From assembly GCA_002415785.1 (NCBI GenBank), contig DIAJ01000033.1:129180-193179 (forward strand): a DNA stretch of 64,000 bases. The letters are read 5' to 3'. This document shows, piece by piece, positions 44,688-53,516 of this stretch. The notes under the pieces are model-generated. The model did not search any database. It saw nothing but the letters and a program-made list of their open reading frames with translations, and was not told the DNA's origin. Source of the DNA: Flavobacteriales bacterium UBA5081. GTDB taxonomy: Bacteria; Bacteroidota; Bacteroidia; Flavobacteriales_E; Vicingaceae. The position numbers and the translations under genes are program-made. The stretch's first letter is position 1; each line of letters begins with the position of its first letter.

Positions 44688-44795
44688 ATAAAATATTGTT
44701 TCGACAAAGGTACGTGAAAGCAAAAAAATAAGCTTGGTATAGATTTTGTAATTTCAACTATAATGATTAATTATACGTCACAAAAAATAATAGCT

Positions 44796-45638
44796 ATGAG
44801 ATTAATAACACTTTTAACATTCAGTTTATTATTCATTCAATTATCTACCGCACAACCAACGGACAAAAAAGTGGGTAAAATTACTTTTATGATGGTGGAT
44901 GGAGAATATGAAGATGCCGCATACAAAGCAGAAAAACTATTAAGTGATTTTGAATACAGAAAAAATGCATGGCTCTACTTTTACTTAACACAATCTTATT
45001 TTGAAATTGCTAAGAAGCCCGAATTGACAGAGGAGTATCCTCGAGCTTTAAAAGAAGCATTAAAAGCTGCTTACAAATTAGATAAGTACAAAGATGAAAA
45101 TGAAGAAAATAAAATTGCTTACAGAGAAGCACAAGATTTACTCACCAGTCTAAAAGACAGTATCATTACCTTATCTGAAATTTACTACGATAATGAAAAC
45201 CCTAGGAAAGCTGCCTATTTTCTTAAAAGAGGAGTTAAGTTTGATCCAGATGATTATGCTTTGCAATTAATGGAAGGAGTTTACGAAATAAAATCTCGAA
45301 ATATTGGTGAAGGGATAAAAAACATTATGGCAGCCTTAGATAGCATTGATGCTTCATACAAGCCCGATGAAGTTTCTGCTCAAACCCTGGTAGATGCTCT
45401 CGAAGAGTACGCCATGATTCTCAAAAGTGGCGAATACGATCGATATTTTAGTGCATATAAGTTTGAGCCAACTCAAAAAGATATTGACGATGCTCTTGCC
45501 ATGAGTGAAGAGTATAAGAAATACGTTAAGCCTGAAGAAATGGTGAGCAAAGAAGATCGTAAAAAGAAATCTGAAACCATCTACAAGTCATTTAGAAGTG
45601 AAGACAAAGAAGATAATGAGGAAGAAGAGGATGAATAA
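44796..45638 (+). CDS. Exported TPR-like helical protein
   Basis: 280 residues from ATG 44796 with a signal peptide (LLTFSLLFIQLSTAQ). The rest is helical and looks like degenerate TPR repeats (EDAAYKAEKLLSDFEY, ALKAAYKLDKYKD, AAYFLKRGVKFDPDDYAL), ending in an acidic tail (EDKEDNEEEEDE). It is probably a periplasmic scaffold; the role is unknown. It is monocistronic and ends at a strong bidirectional terminator shared with the copper operon. Confidence 0.72.
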   Translation: MRLITLLTFSLLFIQLSTAQPTDKKVGKITFMMVDGEYEDAAYKAEKLLSDFEYRKNAWLYFYLTQSYFEIAKKPELTEEYPRALKEALKAAYKLDKYKDENEENKIAYREAQDLLTSLKDSIITLSEIYYDNENPRKAAYFLKRGVKFDPDDYALQLMEGVYEIKSRNIGEGIKNIMAALDSIDASYKPDEVSAQTLVDALEEYAMILKSGEYDRYFSAYKFEPTQKDIDDALAMSEEYKKYVKPEEMVSKEDRKKKSETIYKSFRSEDKEDNEEEEDE

Positions 45639-45662
45639 CGTTTAATAAAAGTGTTTAGCATT

Positions 45663-45693
45663 AAAAACCCTAAAGTCTGGCTTTAGGGTTTTT
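45663..45693. terminator. Bidirectional terminator between TPR-like gene and metal operon
   Basis: AAAAACCCTAAAG, loop TCTGG, CTTTAGGGTTTTT: a 13-bp perfect stem. It lies between the converging stops at 45638 and 45698, with U-tracts on both strands. Confidence 0.9.
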
Positions 45694-45697
45694 GCAT

Positions 45698-46537
45698 TTA
45701 AAGCTGTAGCTCACAAATCGCTTCAGCTTCTTTCAATATCTTGTATTTTCGATTCTCTGATAAGCCTAATCGGTTAAGCACTTCGTTGTTATCGCATAAA
45801 TGTCTACAAAGAACTATACCGGCTTCGAATAAACTTTCCTTTTCCTTTTTATTTAGAGTAGACAAACAACTGATTGGATGTAAGCCGGCAATATTTATTC
45901 TTTCTTTTAAACTCCCTCTCTTTGGGAAATCCCAACCGACTAGTTTTAAGCCTGCACAATTTCCATATTGAATAGCATCTGAAGTAAAGCGCGTATTCGT
46001 GAAAATCCAGCCCTGATGGAATTTCTTTTTATGCTTCTCGTCTTTTAAATACTCTTTTTCAATATCATCAAACCTTGAGTTAATATACAATGGTACCTTA
46101 ACATCACAATGACGATTAAACGTATTGTGAAACTTACACTCGACCATATAGTGATGATGATCTTTTGTGGCCACTACATCCACCTCGTGTTCCACGCAGT
46201 GTCCTGCCACATATACACCAACTTCAGTTCTAAAACCTTGATATTTTAGAATCTCTGCTACAAAATTTTCAAATGGATATCCGCTTGGCCCAAGTTCTAA
46301 GATTGCTTTTTTCAGCTTGTAGCGCCCCGCCGTTGCGCTAGATTTCTTTTTGAGCAAAGCAAATGCTTTTTGGTAAATGACTTTGGTGCTGATTCCATCT
46401 TCCAGAATTTCATTTACCGCTCGAATAACTTCATCGATAGCTTCATCACTTGCTCCGGCATTTCGCATGGAGCGACGCAACTTTTCCTCATTAAAGTCGA
46501 CGATATCACCGGATGCTTTTTTTACTTGAACTGGCAT
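45698..46537 (-). CDS. ATP-cone plus PD-(D/E)xK endonuclease-like protein
   Basis: 279 residues from ATG 46537. Residues 1-85 form an ATP-cone (VKKASGDIVDFNEEKLRRSM), a regulatory nucleotide-binding domain known from ribonucleotide reductase and NrdR. Residues 86-205 form a restriction-endonuclease-like fold: Glu90 in the first helix, Asp120 (EHEVDVVA), Glu133 and Lys135 (VECKF). The C-terminal 60 residues are helical and may bind DNA. The reading is therefore a nucleotide-sensing nuclease; the combination is known in bacteria, but its role is not. It is the last gene of the metal-efflux operon (7 bases after the DUF3347 lipoprotein), which may be coincidence. Confidence 0.75.
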   Translation of the reverse strand: MPVQVKKASGDIVDFNEEKLRRSMRNAGASDEAIDEVIRAVNEILEDGISTKVIYQKAFALLKKKSSATAGRYKLKKAILELGPSGYPFENFVAEILKYQGFRTEVGVYVAGHCVEHEVDVVATKDHHHYMVECKFHNTFNRHCDVKVPLYINSRFDDIEKEYLKDEKHKKKFHQGWIFTNTRFTSDAIQYGNCAGLKLVGWDFPKRGSLKERINIAGLHPISCLSTLNKKEKESLFEAGIVLCRHLCDNNEVLNRLGLSENRKYKILKEAEAICELQL

Positions 46538-46544
46538 AAAATAT

Positions 46545-47093
46545 TTAATCAATAACTTCTTTAACTACTCCACATTTAAGCATTTTACTGCCAAATAAAG
46601 GGTTTAATACTTGCTCTTCTTCACTCAACCAATAACCGCCGGTGTTATTTGCGTACATGGGACAGTATTGCAGATATAGTTTACGATCCGTATCACTGAG
46701 TTTCACGATTTCTTTGGCATGATGACTCATCGATTCAAAAGTCTTTCTTTGCGCTTCAATGGACGCTTCTTCAATTACTTTCAAGTCGGCTAAAATTTCT
46801 TGAAATAACTTTTGTAAATCTTCTTTGACATCCGCTTTAGTTAAATCCTCTACCTTGGAAATTAAACTACCGGCTGCCTTAGAAGCAGTTTCCTCATCAT
46901 CTTTTACCAAGGCATCTTTGATCTCCAGATAGCCATCGATAAATGCATTTACATTTACTGATGCTTGCTGTTTCTCTTTTGCAACTGCTTCATTATTGGA
47001 AGCGGTTTCCGCTTTCTTTTGCTCCGTATTTGCTCCACATGCTACTAAAACTGTTAACATTAAAGCCAAGGTCATTACTTTTTTTAATTTCAT
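46545..47093 (-). CDS. DUF3347 lipoprotein, putative copper-binding
   Basis: 182 residues with lipobox LVAC (Cys19), so membrane-anchored and periplasmic-facing. The DUF3347 domain (about 50-182) has AFIDGYLEIKDALVKDD and ends in a motif shared with the preceding CusB-like protein: YCPMYANNTGGYWLSEEE then SKMLKCGVVKEVID. The spaced Cys-Pro-Met and Met-Leu-x-Cys-Gly are likely metal ligands. A role as a periplasmic copper chaperone for the RND pump is inferred from the operon. ATG 47093 is chosen; seven codons upstream is another ATG. Confidence 0.82.
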   Translation of the reverse strand: MKLKKVMTLALMLTVLVACGANTEQKKAETASNNEAVAKEKQQASVNVNAFIDGYLEIKDALVKDDEETASKAAGSLISKVEDLTKADVKEDLQKLFQEILADLKVIEEASIEAQRKTFESMSHHAKEIVKLSDTDRKLYLQYCPMYANNTGGYWLSEEEQVLNPLFGSKMLKCGVVKEVID

Positions 47094-47133
47094 TGTTTTT
47101 TGATTTAAGTGCATAATATTTAATTTAATCGTA

Positions 47134-48915
47134 TTAATTGATCGTTGATTTTACTTCTCCGCATTTGAGCATTTGTGCTCCGAAATAAGGATTTCTGATT
47201 TCTTTCTCCAAACTTAACCAATCTGCTCCATTGTTGGAATTGGCCATGGGACAATGCAACACATAAATGGTGTCTCTCATCGGATCAAAAGTTTCTGCTG
47301 CATCGATCAGCCGTTTGGAAATGGTGAAAAAATTTGCCCTTAGCTTTTCAATGTCTTCCTCTGTTTCCGCTTGATGAAGCAAGAAATTTAAATCTTTGGA
47401 AAGTTTCATCCATCTCACCTGCGCCTTTCCCTTAAACACATTCATATCAATTTTATCCAGTTCTTCTCCCATTTGAGTAGCTGCATTTTTAGCCCCTTTG
47501 AAATCATCGGATACCAAGGCATCTTTCAATTTAAAATAAGACTCATAAAGCGAAGCCAAGGCCTTTTGTGCGGCTTCAGAAACTGCAACTTTTTCAGTTG
47601 AATGAGCAGGTGTTTCATGCTCATAAGCTACTCCCTTTCCGTGATTGTGTCCAGTCATTTCCTGACCTCCTTCGGGAGACATCATGCTTGGTTTACCGGC
47701 CAACTGCGCTGCAGCATCAATACTGAAAGTCCCTTTCACAGCAATTTCTTCACCTTCATCTAAACCGGATTCAATCACATAACGTTCACCCAGTTCAGCA
47801 CCTAATCTCACTTCCCGCATTTTAAATGCAACCCTTTTAGCATTTTTCTCCATGACATATACCAACGAGCGTTTACCGGTCCACATAACAGCAGACTTAG
47901 GAACGACTATTTGATCTTCCGCTAAATTGATTTCACTTTTAACGGTAGCTGAAGCAAACATTTCGGGTTTTAGCTTGAAGTCGGGATTTTTCACTTCTAC
48001 CCTTGCCTGAGCTACTCGACTCTTAGGGTCAATTACCGGATCGATGTAACTAATTTTTCCCCTAAAGGTCTCTCCGGAAATCGACTGAATGGTGTAAAAT
48101 ACGCTATCTCCTTTTTTCACCCATTCCATATCAGATTCATAAACATCAAACAAAATCCAAACCTTTGATAAATCAGCTATTTCATAAATGGGTTGACCTT
48201 GCTTAATGTAATCTCCGAGATTGACCATTTTTTCAGTGACATATCCAGAGACATTGGCAAGAATAGGGAATTGCTCTATTTTTTTATCGGATGACAAAAT
48301 CTGCTCGATTTGTTTGTCTGTAAGTTTCCAGTTTTTTAATTTTTCTTTTGCGGCTAGGAATAATGAAGGTTGCGTTTCTTTAATTTTTCTCGCTTCAACC
48401 AATTCTTCTTGTGCTGTCACCAACTCAGGAGAATATACATATGCAATTATTTGACCTTCTGAAATAAACTCCCCTGTGAAATTCACCGTTAGTTTTTCAA
48501 TTCTTCCGGGAATGTGAGAAGATTGTGTAAAAAGTAAACGTTCATCTGCTTGCACCTTTCCACTCAGGCGAATTGATTTCTTCGCATCACCTGAACCAAC
48601 TACCGTGGTTTGTACCTGAGCTAATTGCATCGCTGTTGGAGACATGCTCACCGCCATTGGATCAATTTCACTGCTTTCACTTTCCAAAGGGATCAAATCC
48701 ATTCCGCAAATCGGACAGTCACCCGGTTCGTTTCTCTTGATTTGTGGATGCATGGAACACGTCCAAGTTTGATTATCTGATGATGCCATTTCTGCATGAT
48801 TGTGCTCTTCAGGTTGAACTTTACTATTCTTTCCAAAGAATATCCAGCCAAGTAGCAATCCTACAGCGAGGGTGCTAATAGCGATAACCACGGTCGTTTT
48901 ATTAATATTTTTCAT
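47134..48915 (-). CDS. cusB: RND efflux periplasmic adaptor, CusB-like, with heavy-metal-binding and DUF3347 domains
   Basis: 593 residues. Order: an N-terminal anchoring helix (about 8-28); a heavy-metal-binding domain WTCSMHPQIKRNEPGDCPI then CGMDLIP (about 50-78); barrel-sandwich and beta-barrel domains (about 120-340); membrane-proximal domain; His/Met segment MTGHNHGKGVAYEHE near 415-430; and a C-terminal DUF3347 domain (about 455-593) ending CPMANSN then QMLKCGEV. CusB hands Cu(I)/Ag(I) to CusA and bridges it to the outer-membrane channel. It is one base from the CopB ATPase gene. Copper or silver is the likely substrate. Confidence 0.92.
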   Translation of the reverse strand: MKNINKTTVVIAISTLAVGLLLGWIFFGKNSKVQPEEHNHAEMASSDNQTWTCSMHPQIKRNEPGDCPICGMDLIPLESESSEIDPMAVSMSPTAMQLAQVQTTVVGSGDAKKSIRLSGKVQADERLLFTQSSHIPGRIEKLTVNFTGEFISEGQIIAYVYSPELVTAQEELVEARKIKETQPSLFLAAKEKLKNWKLTDKQIEQILSSDKKIEQFPILANVSGYVTEKMVNLGDYIKQGQPIYEIADLSKVWILFDVYESDMEWVKKGDSVFYTIQSISGETFRGKISYIDPVIDPKSRVAQARVEVKNPDFKLKPEMFASATVKSEINLAEDQIVVPKSAVMWTGKRSLVYVMEKNAKRVAFKMREVRLGAELGERYVIESGLDEGEEIAVKGTFSIDAAAQLAGKPSMMSPEGGQEMTGHNHGKGVAYEHETPAHSTEKVAVSEAAQKALASLYESYFKLKDALVSDDFKGAKNAATQMGEELDKIDMNVFKGKAQVRWMKLSKDLNFLLHQAETEEDIEKLRANFFTISKRLIDAAETFDPMRDTIYVLHCPMANSNNGADWLSLEKEIRNPYFGAQMLKCGEVKSTIN

Positions 48916-48916
48916 C

Positions 48917-50947
48917 TTAATTCTTTATTTGTTTTTTTAATAATTGAGCATTGAGAGCGACTATTACTGTACTCAAACTCATTAGTACTGCACCAATAGC
49001 AGGGCTCAGGATAATCCCAACACCTGCTAGAACACCTGCTGCCAACGGAACCGCTACTATATTGTAACCTGCCGCCCACCAGAGGTTTTGCATCATTTTT
49101 TTGTAAGTGGCCGTACCGAAAAGAATTAGGTTAGTAATGTCTTTCGGATTGCTGTTGACCAGCACTATATCTGCCGTTTCAGCAGCTACATCCGTTCCTG
49201 AACCTACGGCAATACCTACATTGGCTTGCGCAAGTGCGGGTGCATCATTCACGCCATCGCCAGTCATGGCTACAAACTCTCCCTTTTCCTGCAACTCTTT
49301 TATGATTCGCTGCTTGTCTTCGGGTAGTACTTCTGCATAAAAATCATCCAATGATAATTGTGTGCTCACAGCTTTTGCCACTTGTTGATTATCGCCAGTA
49401 GCCATGAGAACTTTAATTCCCCTTGCTTTCAGGGTTTCAATTGCAGATTTAGATTCTGCTCTAATCTCATCAGCCAAAGCGATAAAACCAGCTAATTGGT
49501 CGTCAATCAGCACAAAGACAACTGTTTCGTCTTCTGTTTTAAATACATCGGAAGGAGAGTTTATTCCCTGTTCTTTCAACATTCCGGGACTAACAACTTT
49601 GATTTGTTTATTATTTAAAGTTGCCTTGATTCCTTTGCCTGTGATATTTTGAAAGTTATGGACTTCATCTAAATTCAGTTCTTCTGATTTTGCTTTTCGT
49701 ACAATTCCTGCGGCAATCGGATGTTCAGAACTGTTTTCAATGGAAGCTGCTATTTGTAAGAGTTCATTATCTGTAAGCTCATTATTGACACTTTTGAAAC
49801 GTGTTACCCCAAACTCACCTTTGGTTAGCGTACCTGTTTTGTCAAAAATGATGGCTGTAATCTTACGGGCATTCTCAAAGGCAGTTCTATTGCGGATAAG
49901 CAGTCCGTTTTTTGCTGAAACTGCGGTGGAGATAGCAACCACTAAAGGCACTGCCAAACCCAAAGCGTGGGGACACGAAATAATCATTACTGTTACCATG
50001 CGTTCCAAGGCGTATTCAAAATCTTTTCCAAGGCTAAGCCACACTATTAAGGTAGTAATTCCTGCTCCTAAAGCGATGTAAAACAACCAGGCAGCCGCTT
50101 TATCTGCCAGATTTTGAGTTTTTGATTTGGTCTTTTGAGCTTCTTTGACCATTACAATCACCTTGGATAAGTAGGAATCTTCCCCGGTATGCTTCACTTT
50201 AATTTTTAAAGTTCCATTATCATTCACCGACCCGCCAATGACCTGATTATCTTTTTTCTTTGCCACAGGTTTTGATTCTCCGGTTAGCATGGATTCATTT
50301 ACATGGCTTTCCCCTTCTAAAACCATTCCATCAGCAGGTACTTTTTCCCCGGGACGAACGAGAATGATGTCATTGCTTTTTAATTCCGTTATCGAAACGT
50401 CTTCATGCTCGCCATTTTCATTTATTCTCCTTGCCGTGGAAGGCATCATTTTAGCCAGCTCTTGTAAGGCATTGGAAGCCCCCATAACAGACTTCATTTC
50501 TATCCAGTGTCCTAAAAGCATGATGACGATCAGGCTTGCTAATTCCCAAAAGAATATTTTTCCTTCCAAACCAAAAACAACCGCAGAGCTGTAGAAATAG
50601 GCAACTGAAATCGCCAAAGCAATCAGCGTCATCATGCCGGGAGCTTTCTTTCTTACTTCTTCGGCCAATCCGGTTAGAAAAGGCCAACCACCATAGAAGA
50701 AAATGATGGAAGAAAGTACGAATTGTACGTATCTGTCGCCATTAAACCTTAACTCATATCCTAGCAATTCCTGAATCATAGGAGCCAACACCACAATAGG
50801 TATCGTGATGACCAATGATATCCAGAAACGTTTTTTGAAATCTTCGATCATGTGTGCATGATGGTCATGGTGATCATGCGCTTCATGTTGATTTTCGTGA
50901 CCTTGATTTTGGTCTTTATGCGTGTGATTATGATGTTTATGTTCCAT
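48917..50947 (-). CDS. copB: CopB-type P1B ATPase, copper-exporting
   Basis: 676 residues. The first 35 residues are extremely His-rich (MEHKHHNHTHKDQNQGHENQ and on). It has eight predicted helices; the ion site is Cys325-Pro-His327 in SCPHALGLAVPL, and a CPH rather than CPC places it in the CopB/P1B-3 group (Cu(II)/Cu(I), Ag). Asp369 in DKTGTLTKG is phosphorylated, with GESKPV in the actuator and TGDGVNDAPAL in the hinge. There is no N-terminal HMA domain; the histidine tail replaces it. It exports copper to the periplasm, where the Cus pump can take over. A permease gene lies directly upstream. Confidence 0.95.
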   Translation of the reverse strand: MEHKHHNHTHKDQNQGHENQHEAHDHHDHHAHMIEDFKKRFWISLVITIPIVVLAPMIQELLGYELRFNGDRYVQFVLSSIIFFYGGWPFLTGLAEEVRKKAPGMMTLIALAISVAYFYSSAVVFGLEGKIFFWELASLIVIMLLGHWIEMKSVMGASNALQELAKMMPSTARRINENGEHEDVSITELKSNDIILVRPGEKVPADGMVLEGESHVNESMLTGESKPVAKKKDNQVIGGSVNDNGTLKIKVKHTGEDSYLSKVIVMVKEAQKTKSKTQNLADKAAAWLFYIALGAGITTLIVWLSLGKDFEYALERMVTVMIISCPHALGLAVPLVVAISTAVSAKNGLLIRNRTAFENARKITAIIFDKTGTLTKGEFGVTRFKSVNNELTDNELLQIAASIENSSEHPIAAGIVRKAKSEELNLDEVHNFQNITGKGIKATLNNKQIKVVSPGMLKEQGINSPSDVFKTEDETVVFVLIDDQLAGFIALADEIRAESKSAIETLKARGIKVLMATGDNQQVAKAVSTQLSLDDFYAEVLPEDKQRIIKELQEKGEFVAMTGDGVNDAPALAQANVGIAVGSGTDVAAETADIVLVNSNPKDITNLILFGTATYKKMMQNLWWAAGYNIVAVPLAAGVLAGVGIILSPAIGAVLMSLSTVIVALNAQLLKKQIKN

Positions 50948-50964
50948 AATTATTTCGATTTAAG

Positions 50965-52281
50965 TTATTTTTTATCTCTTGTTAAAAACCATCTTTCACC
51001 TATAAAAACTAAGCTCATCGATACTGCCGCAATAATTATTAAGAAGATGTCAGACTTTGCTTTTATCCATAAAAATGCTGTTAATACGATAAGGTCTAAT
51101 AATAGAGCTGTGAGGAGAATAAATCCATTTGCCTTAACTTCTTTTCTCAAGTGTTTAAAAACCCCCCAATGAATTATCATATCCATAACTAGATAAAAAA
51201 TTGCGCCTAGAGATGCTATTCTAGAAAGGTCGAAAAAGATTGTTAAAACAATGGCGATTACAACAATATAAACCAACATATGCTTCTGAATGCTACCCGA
51301 CATCCCCAAATGACTGTGAGGAATAAGATTCATATTTGTAAGCATGGTTGTCATTCTTGAAACTGCAAAAATGCTAGCAATTACACCTGAAATTGTTGCA
51401 ATTATTGCGATACCAACCGTAAAGTACAGTCCGTATTTCCCGAAAGCGGGTTTTGCTGCTTCAGCGAGTGAGTAATCTTTTGCAGTAATTATTTCAGATA
51501 TAGTAAGACTTGAATTGACTGAAATAGCAACTAAAAAATAGACAACGGTGCATATTATTAAAGAGATGACTATCGCTTTACTCACATTTTTCTTAGGACT
51601 CTTTACTTCATCTCCACTGTTTGTAATCGTTGTGAATCCCTTATATGCCAATATAGAAAGAGCTAAAGCCCCTATATAACTACTAATCGAATAGTCTGAA
51701 TTTTCAACAGATTTTGGCACTAAATCTTTTATAGCAAATTCAGCTGCCCATAACCCCCCAATTGCAAAAATTATTATTCCAATAATTTTAAGAAGTGACA
51801 TAATTTGAGATGACTTACCTAATACATTGTTACCTGAAATATTGATTATAAATGCAACAATTAATAAAATTACTCCGAGAGCGGATACCCAAAATTCTTG
51901 ATTATCCTCACCAAATAACTGCATTGTATATGTACCAAAAGTTCTTGCCACTAAACTTTCATTAATAACCATAGACAATGCCATTAAAATTGAAGCAGAA
52001 GCCGCTAAAATGGATTTATTTCCATAGGCCTTTGTCAAAATCATAGCAATACCACCTGCCGAAGGCGATGCGTTTGAAACTTTTATATAAGAGTATGCAC
52101 TAAAACCTGACACTATTGCTCCCAACAAAAATATATATGGAAACCATGTGCCAGATAACTCCGCTACTTGTCCTAAAAGTGCAAAAATACCTGCACCAAT
52201 CATTACCCCTGTTCCTAATGAAACAGTCTGATTTAATGTGAGACTTCCTGATTTATAACCTTTATTATTACTTTTAGTCAT
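50965..52281 (-). CDS. APC-family amino acid permease
   Basis: 438 residues with about 12 hydrophobic helices. The family start LNQTVSLGTGVMIGAGIFALLG and the later LALSILAYKGFTTITNSGDEVKSPKKN are typical of APC amino acid/polyamine transporters. The gene sits between tolC and copB with gaps of 2 and 17 bases, so it is transcribed with the metal genes. A sampled line inside it has 33% GC against 55% in cusA, which suggests it was inserted later. Its substrate and relevance to metal tolerance are unknown; a cysteine or histidine permease would be a tempting guess but nothing shows it. Confidence 0.88.
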   Translation of the reverse strand: MTKSNNKGYKSGSLTLNQTVSLGTGVMIGAGIFALLGQVAELSGTWFPYIFLLGAIVSGFSAYSYIKVSNASPSAGGIAMILTKAYGNKSILAASASILMALSMVINESLVARTFGTYTMQLFGEDNQEFWVSALGVILLIVAFIINISGNNVLGKSSQIMSLLKIIGIIIFAIGGLWAAEFAIKDLVPKSVENSDYSISSYIGALALSILAYKGFTTITNSGDEVKSPKKNVSKAIVISLIICTVVYFLVAISVNSSLTISEIITAKDYSLAEAAKPAFGKYGLYFTVGIAIIATISGVIASIFAVSRMTTMLTNMNLIPHSHLGMSGSIQKHMLVYIVVIAIVLTIFFDLSRIASLGAIFYLVMDMIIHWGVFKHLRKEVKANGFILLTALLLDLIVLTAFLWIKAKSDIFLIIIAAVSMSLVFIGERWFLTRDKK

Positions 52282-52283
52282 AA

Positions 52284-53516
52284 TTACCTTGTTTTAGCGG
52301 TTAAATAATCCAACTCTGCCAATGCAATGTGATATTCTGATAAAGCAGTAGCTTTCAGCTTTTGGTACTTCAAAATTTGCTGTTGCATGCGCAAAACTTC
52401 TTCAAAGTCTTTTCCGGAGTTTCCGTAATCGGTGAACAGTAGGTTTAGCGATTGTTGAGATTCTAAAATTTGTTCTTGATACAATTGAATCAATTCAAAC
52501 TGCTTTTGAATTTCAAACCATACAATTTCGTAACTGCTTTCTAGCCTGTTGGCTATTTCATTTTTTTGCAGTGTAAAAGATTCCTGCATCAGTTGAGCTT
52601 CTTTTTGGGCAGCTTTGTACTTGCCACGAAAAATCGGAATACTCATCGTTACCATTGGCATAAACACGTCTCTTCCGTTATCTTCTAAAGTCATATCAGG
52701 CCGTTCGCCCACAATTACATAATCCAAGCCCACCCCAAGTTTTGGAAGTCCTTGTTTGATGGCAGCCTGTTCTTGTGCTTCGCTTGCTTTTACTTTTAAG
52801 TCTAATTCTTCGAGTAATGGATTTTCTGTGAGTAATGAATCTCTTCTGTAACCTTCATCTCTTTCCGCGATGACCAAAGAATCTTTAATGCTTATAGCTT
52901 CATTCACATCACGATTCAGAAGTTTGTTGAAACGGGTTACAAGTGGCTTTTTCTTTTGATTCAGGATTGAAAGATTGGTTACGGCATCTTTTAGCATAAT
53001 ATCCACCCGCAACACATCCACCATAGCTCCTTGGTCATTCTTAAATTTCACATTGGATATTTCTTTGTAAGAGGTCAAAATGCGCTGATTCTCTTGTTCT
53101 ATAGAAATGAGTTCTTCCAACTCGTAAAGTGGGAAATAAGCCGCTGCTACTTGGTAGTAAAGCTTATTTCGAGCATCTAAAAATGCCTGATAGTTAGCTT
53201 CAGCAAGAAGGGTTGCCGCATTTTCCTGCGCTTTTAGTGTACCAAACCAAGGAAACATCTGTGTGAGTGAGAACCTTGCCTGTTGAGGTCCGACTCGTGT
53301 TTCCACCGGGGAAATAAAGTAGCCAAAAGAAAGGTTGGGGTCAGGTAAACTGCTCACTTGAACAACTCTTTCCATAGAAGCTTCAAACGACTTGTACTTT
53401 GCTTGCAGTCCGGGATTGTTCTCAGCGGCTATCTTGAAATAATCGTCTAATGTTTGCGCATTGGTTATCGTCTGAAAACCGAATGCTATAAGTAGGATTA
53501 AGATATATTTTTTCAT
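52284..53516 (-). CDS. TolC-family outer-membrane efflux protein (CusC-like)
   Basis: 410 residues with a signal peptide (about 1-20, TITNAQ). Two OEP repeats (about 25-200 and 215-405) each contain the coiled helices of TolC proteins, with DPNLSFGYFISP and QQARFSLTQMFPWFG in the first. It is the outer-membrane exit duct of the RND pump; its start overlaps the end of cusA by four bases (ATGA), so it is translationally coupled. Family-level call, not specifically CusC. Confidence 0.92.
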   Translation of the reverse strand: MKKYILILLIAFGFQTITNAQTLDDYFKIAAENNPGLQAKYKSFEASMERVVQVSSLPDPNLSFGYFISPVETRVGPQQARFSLTQMFPWFGTLKAQENAATLLAEANYQAFLDARNKLYYQVAAAYFPLYELEELISIEQENQRILTSYKEISNVKFKNDQGAMVDVLRVDIMLKDAVTNLSILNQKKKPLVTRFNKLLNRDVNEAISIKDSLVIAERDEGYRRDSLLTENPLLEELDLKVKASEAQEQAAIKQGLPKLGVGLDYVIVGERPDMTLEDNGRDVFMPMVTMSIPIFRGKYKAAQKEAQLMQESFTLQKNEIANRLESSYEIVWFEIQKQFELIQLYQEQILESQQSLNLLFTDYGNSGKDFEEVLRMQQQILKYQKLKATALSEYHIALAELDYLTAKTR

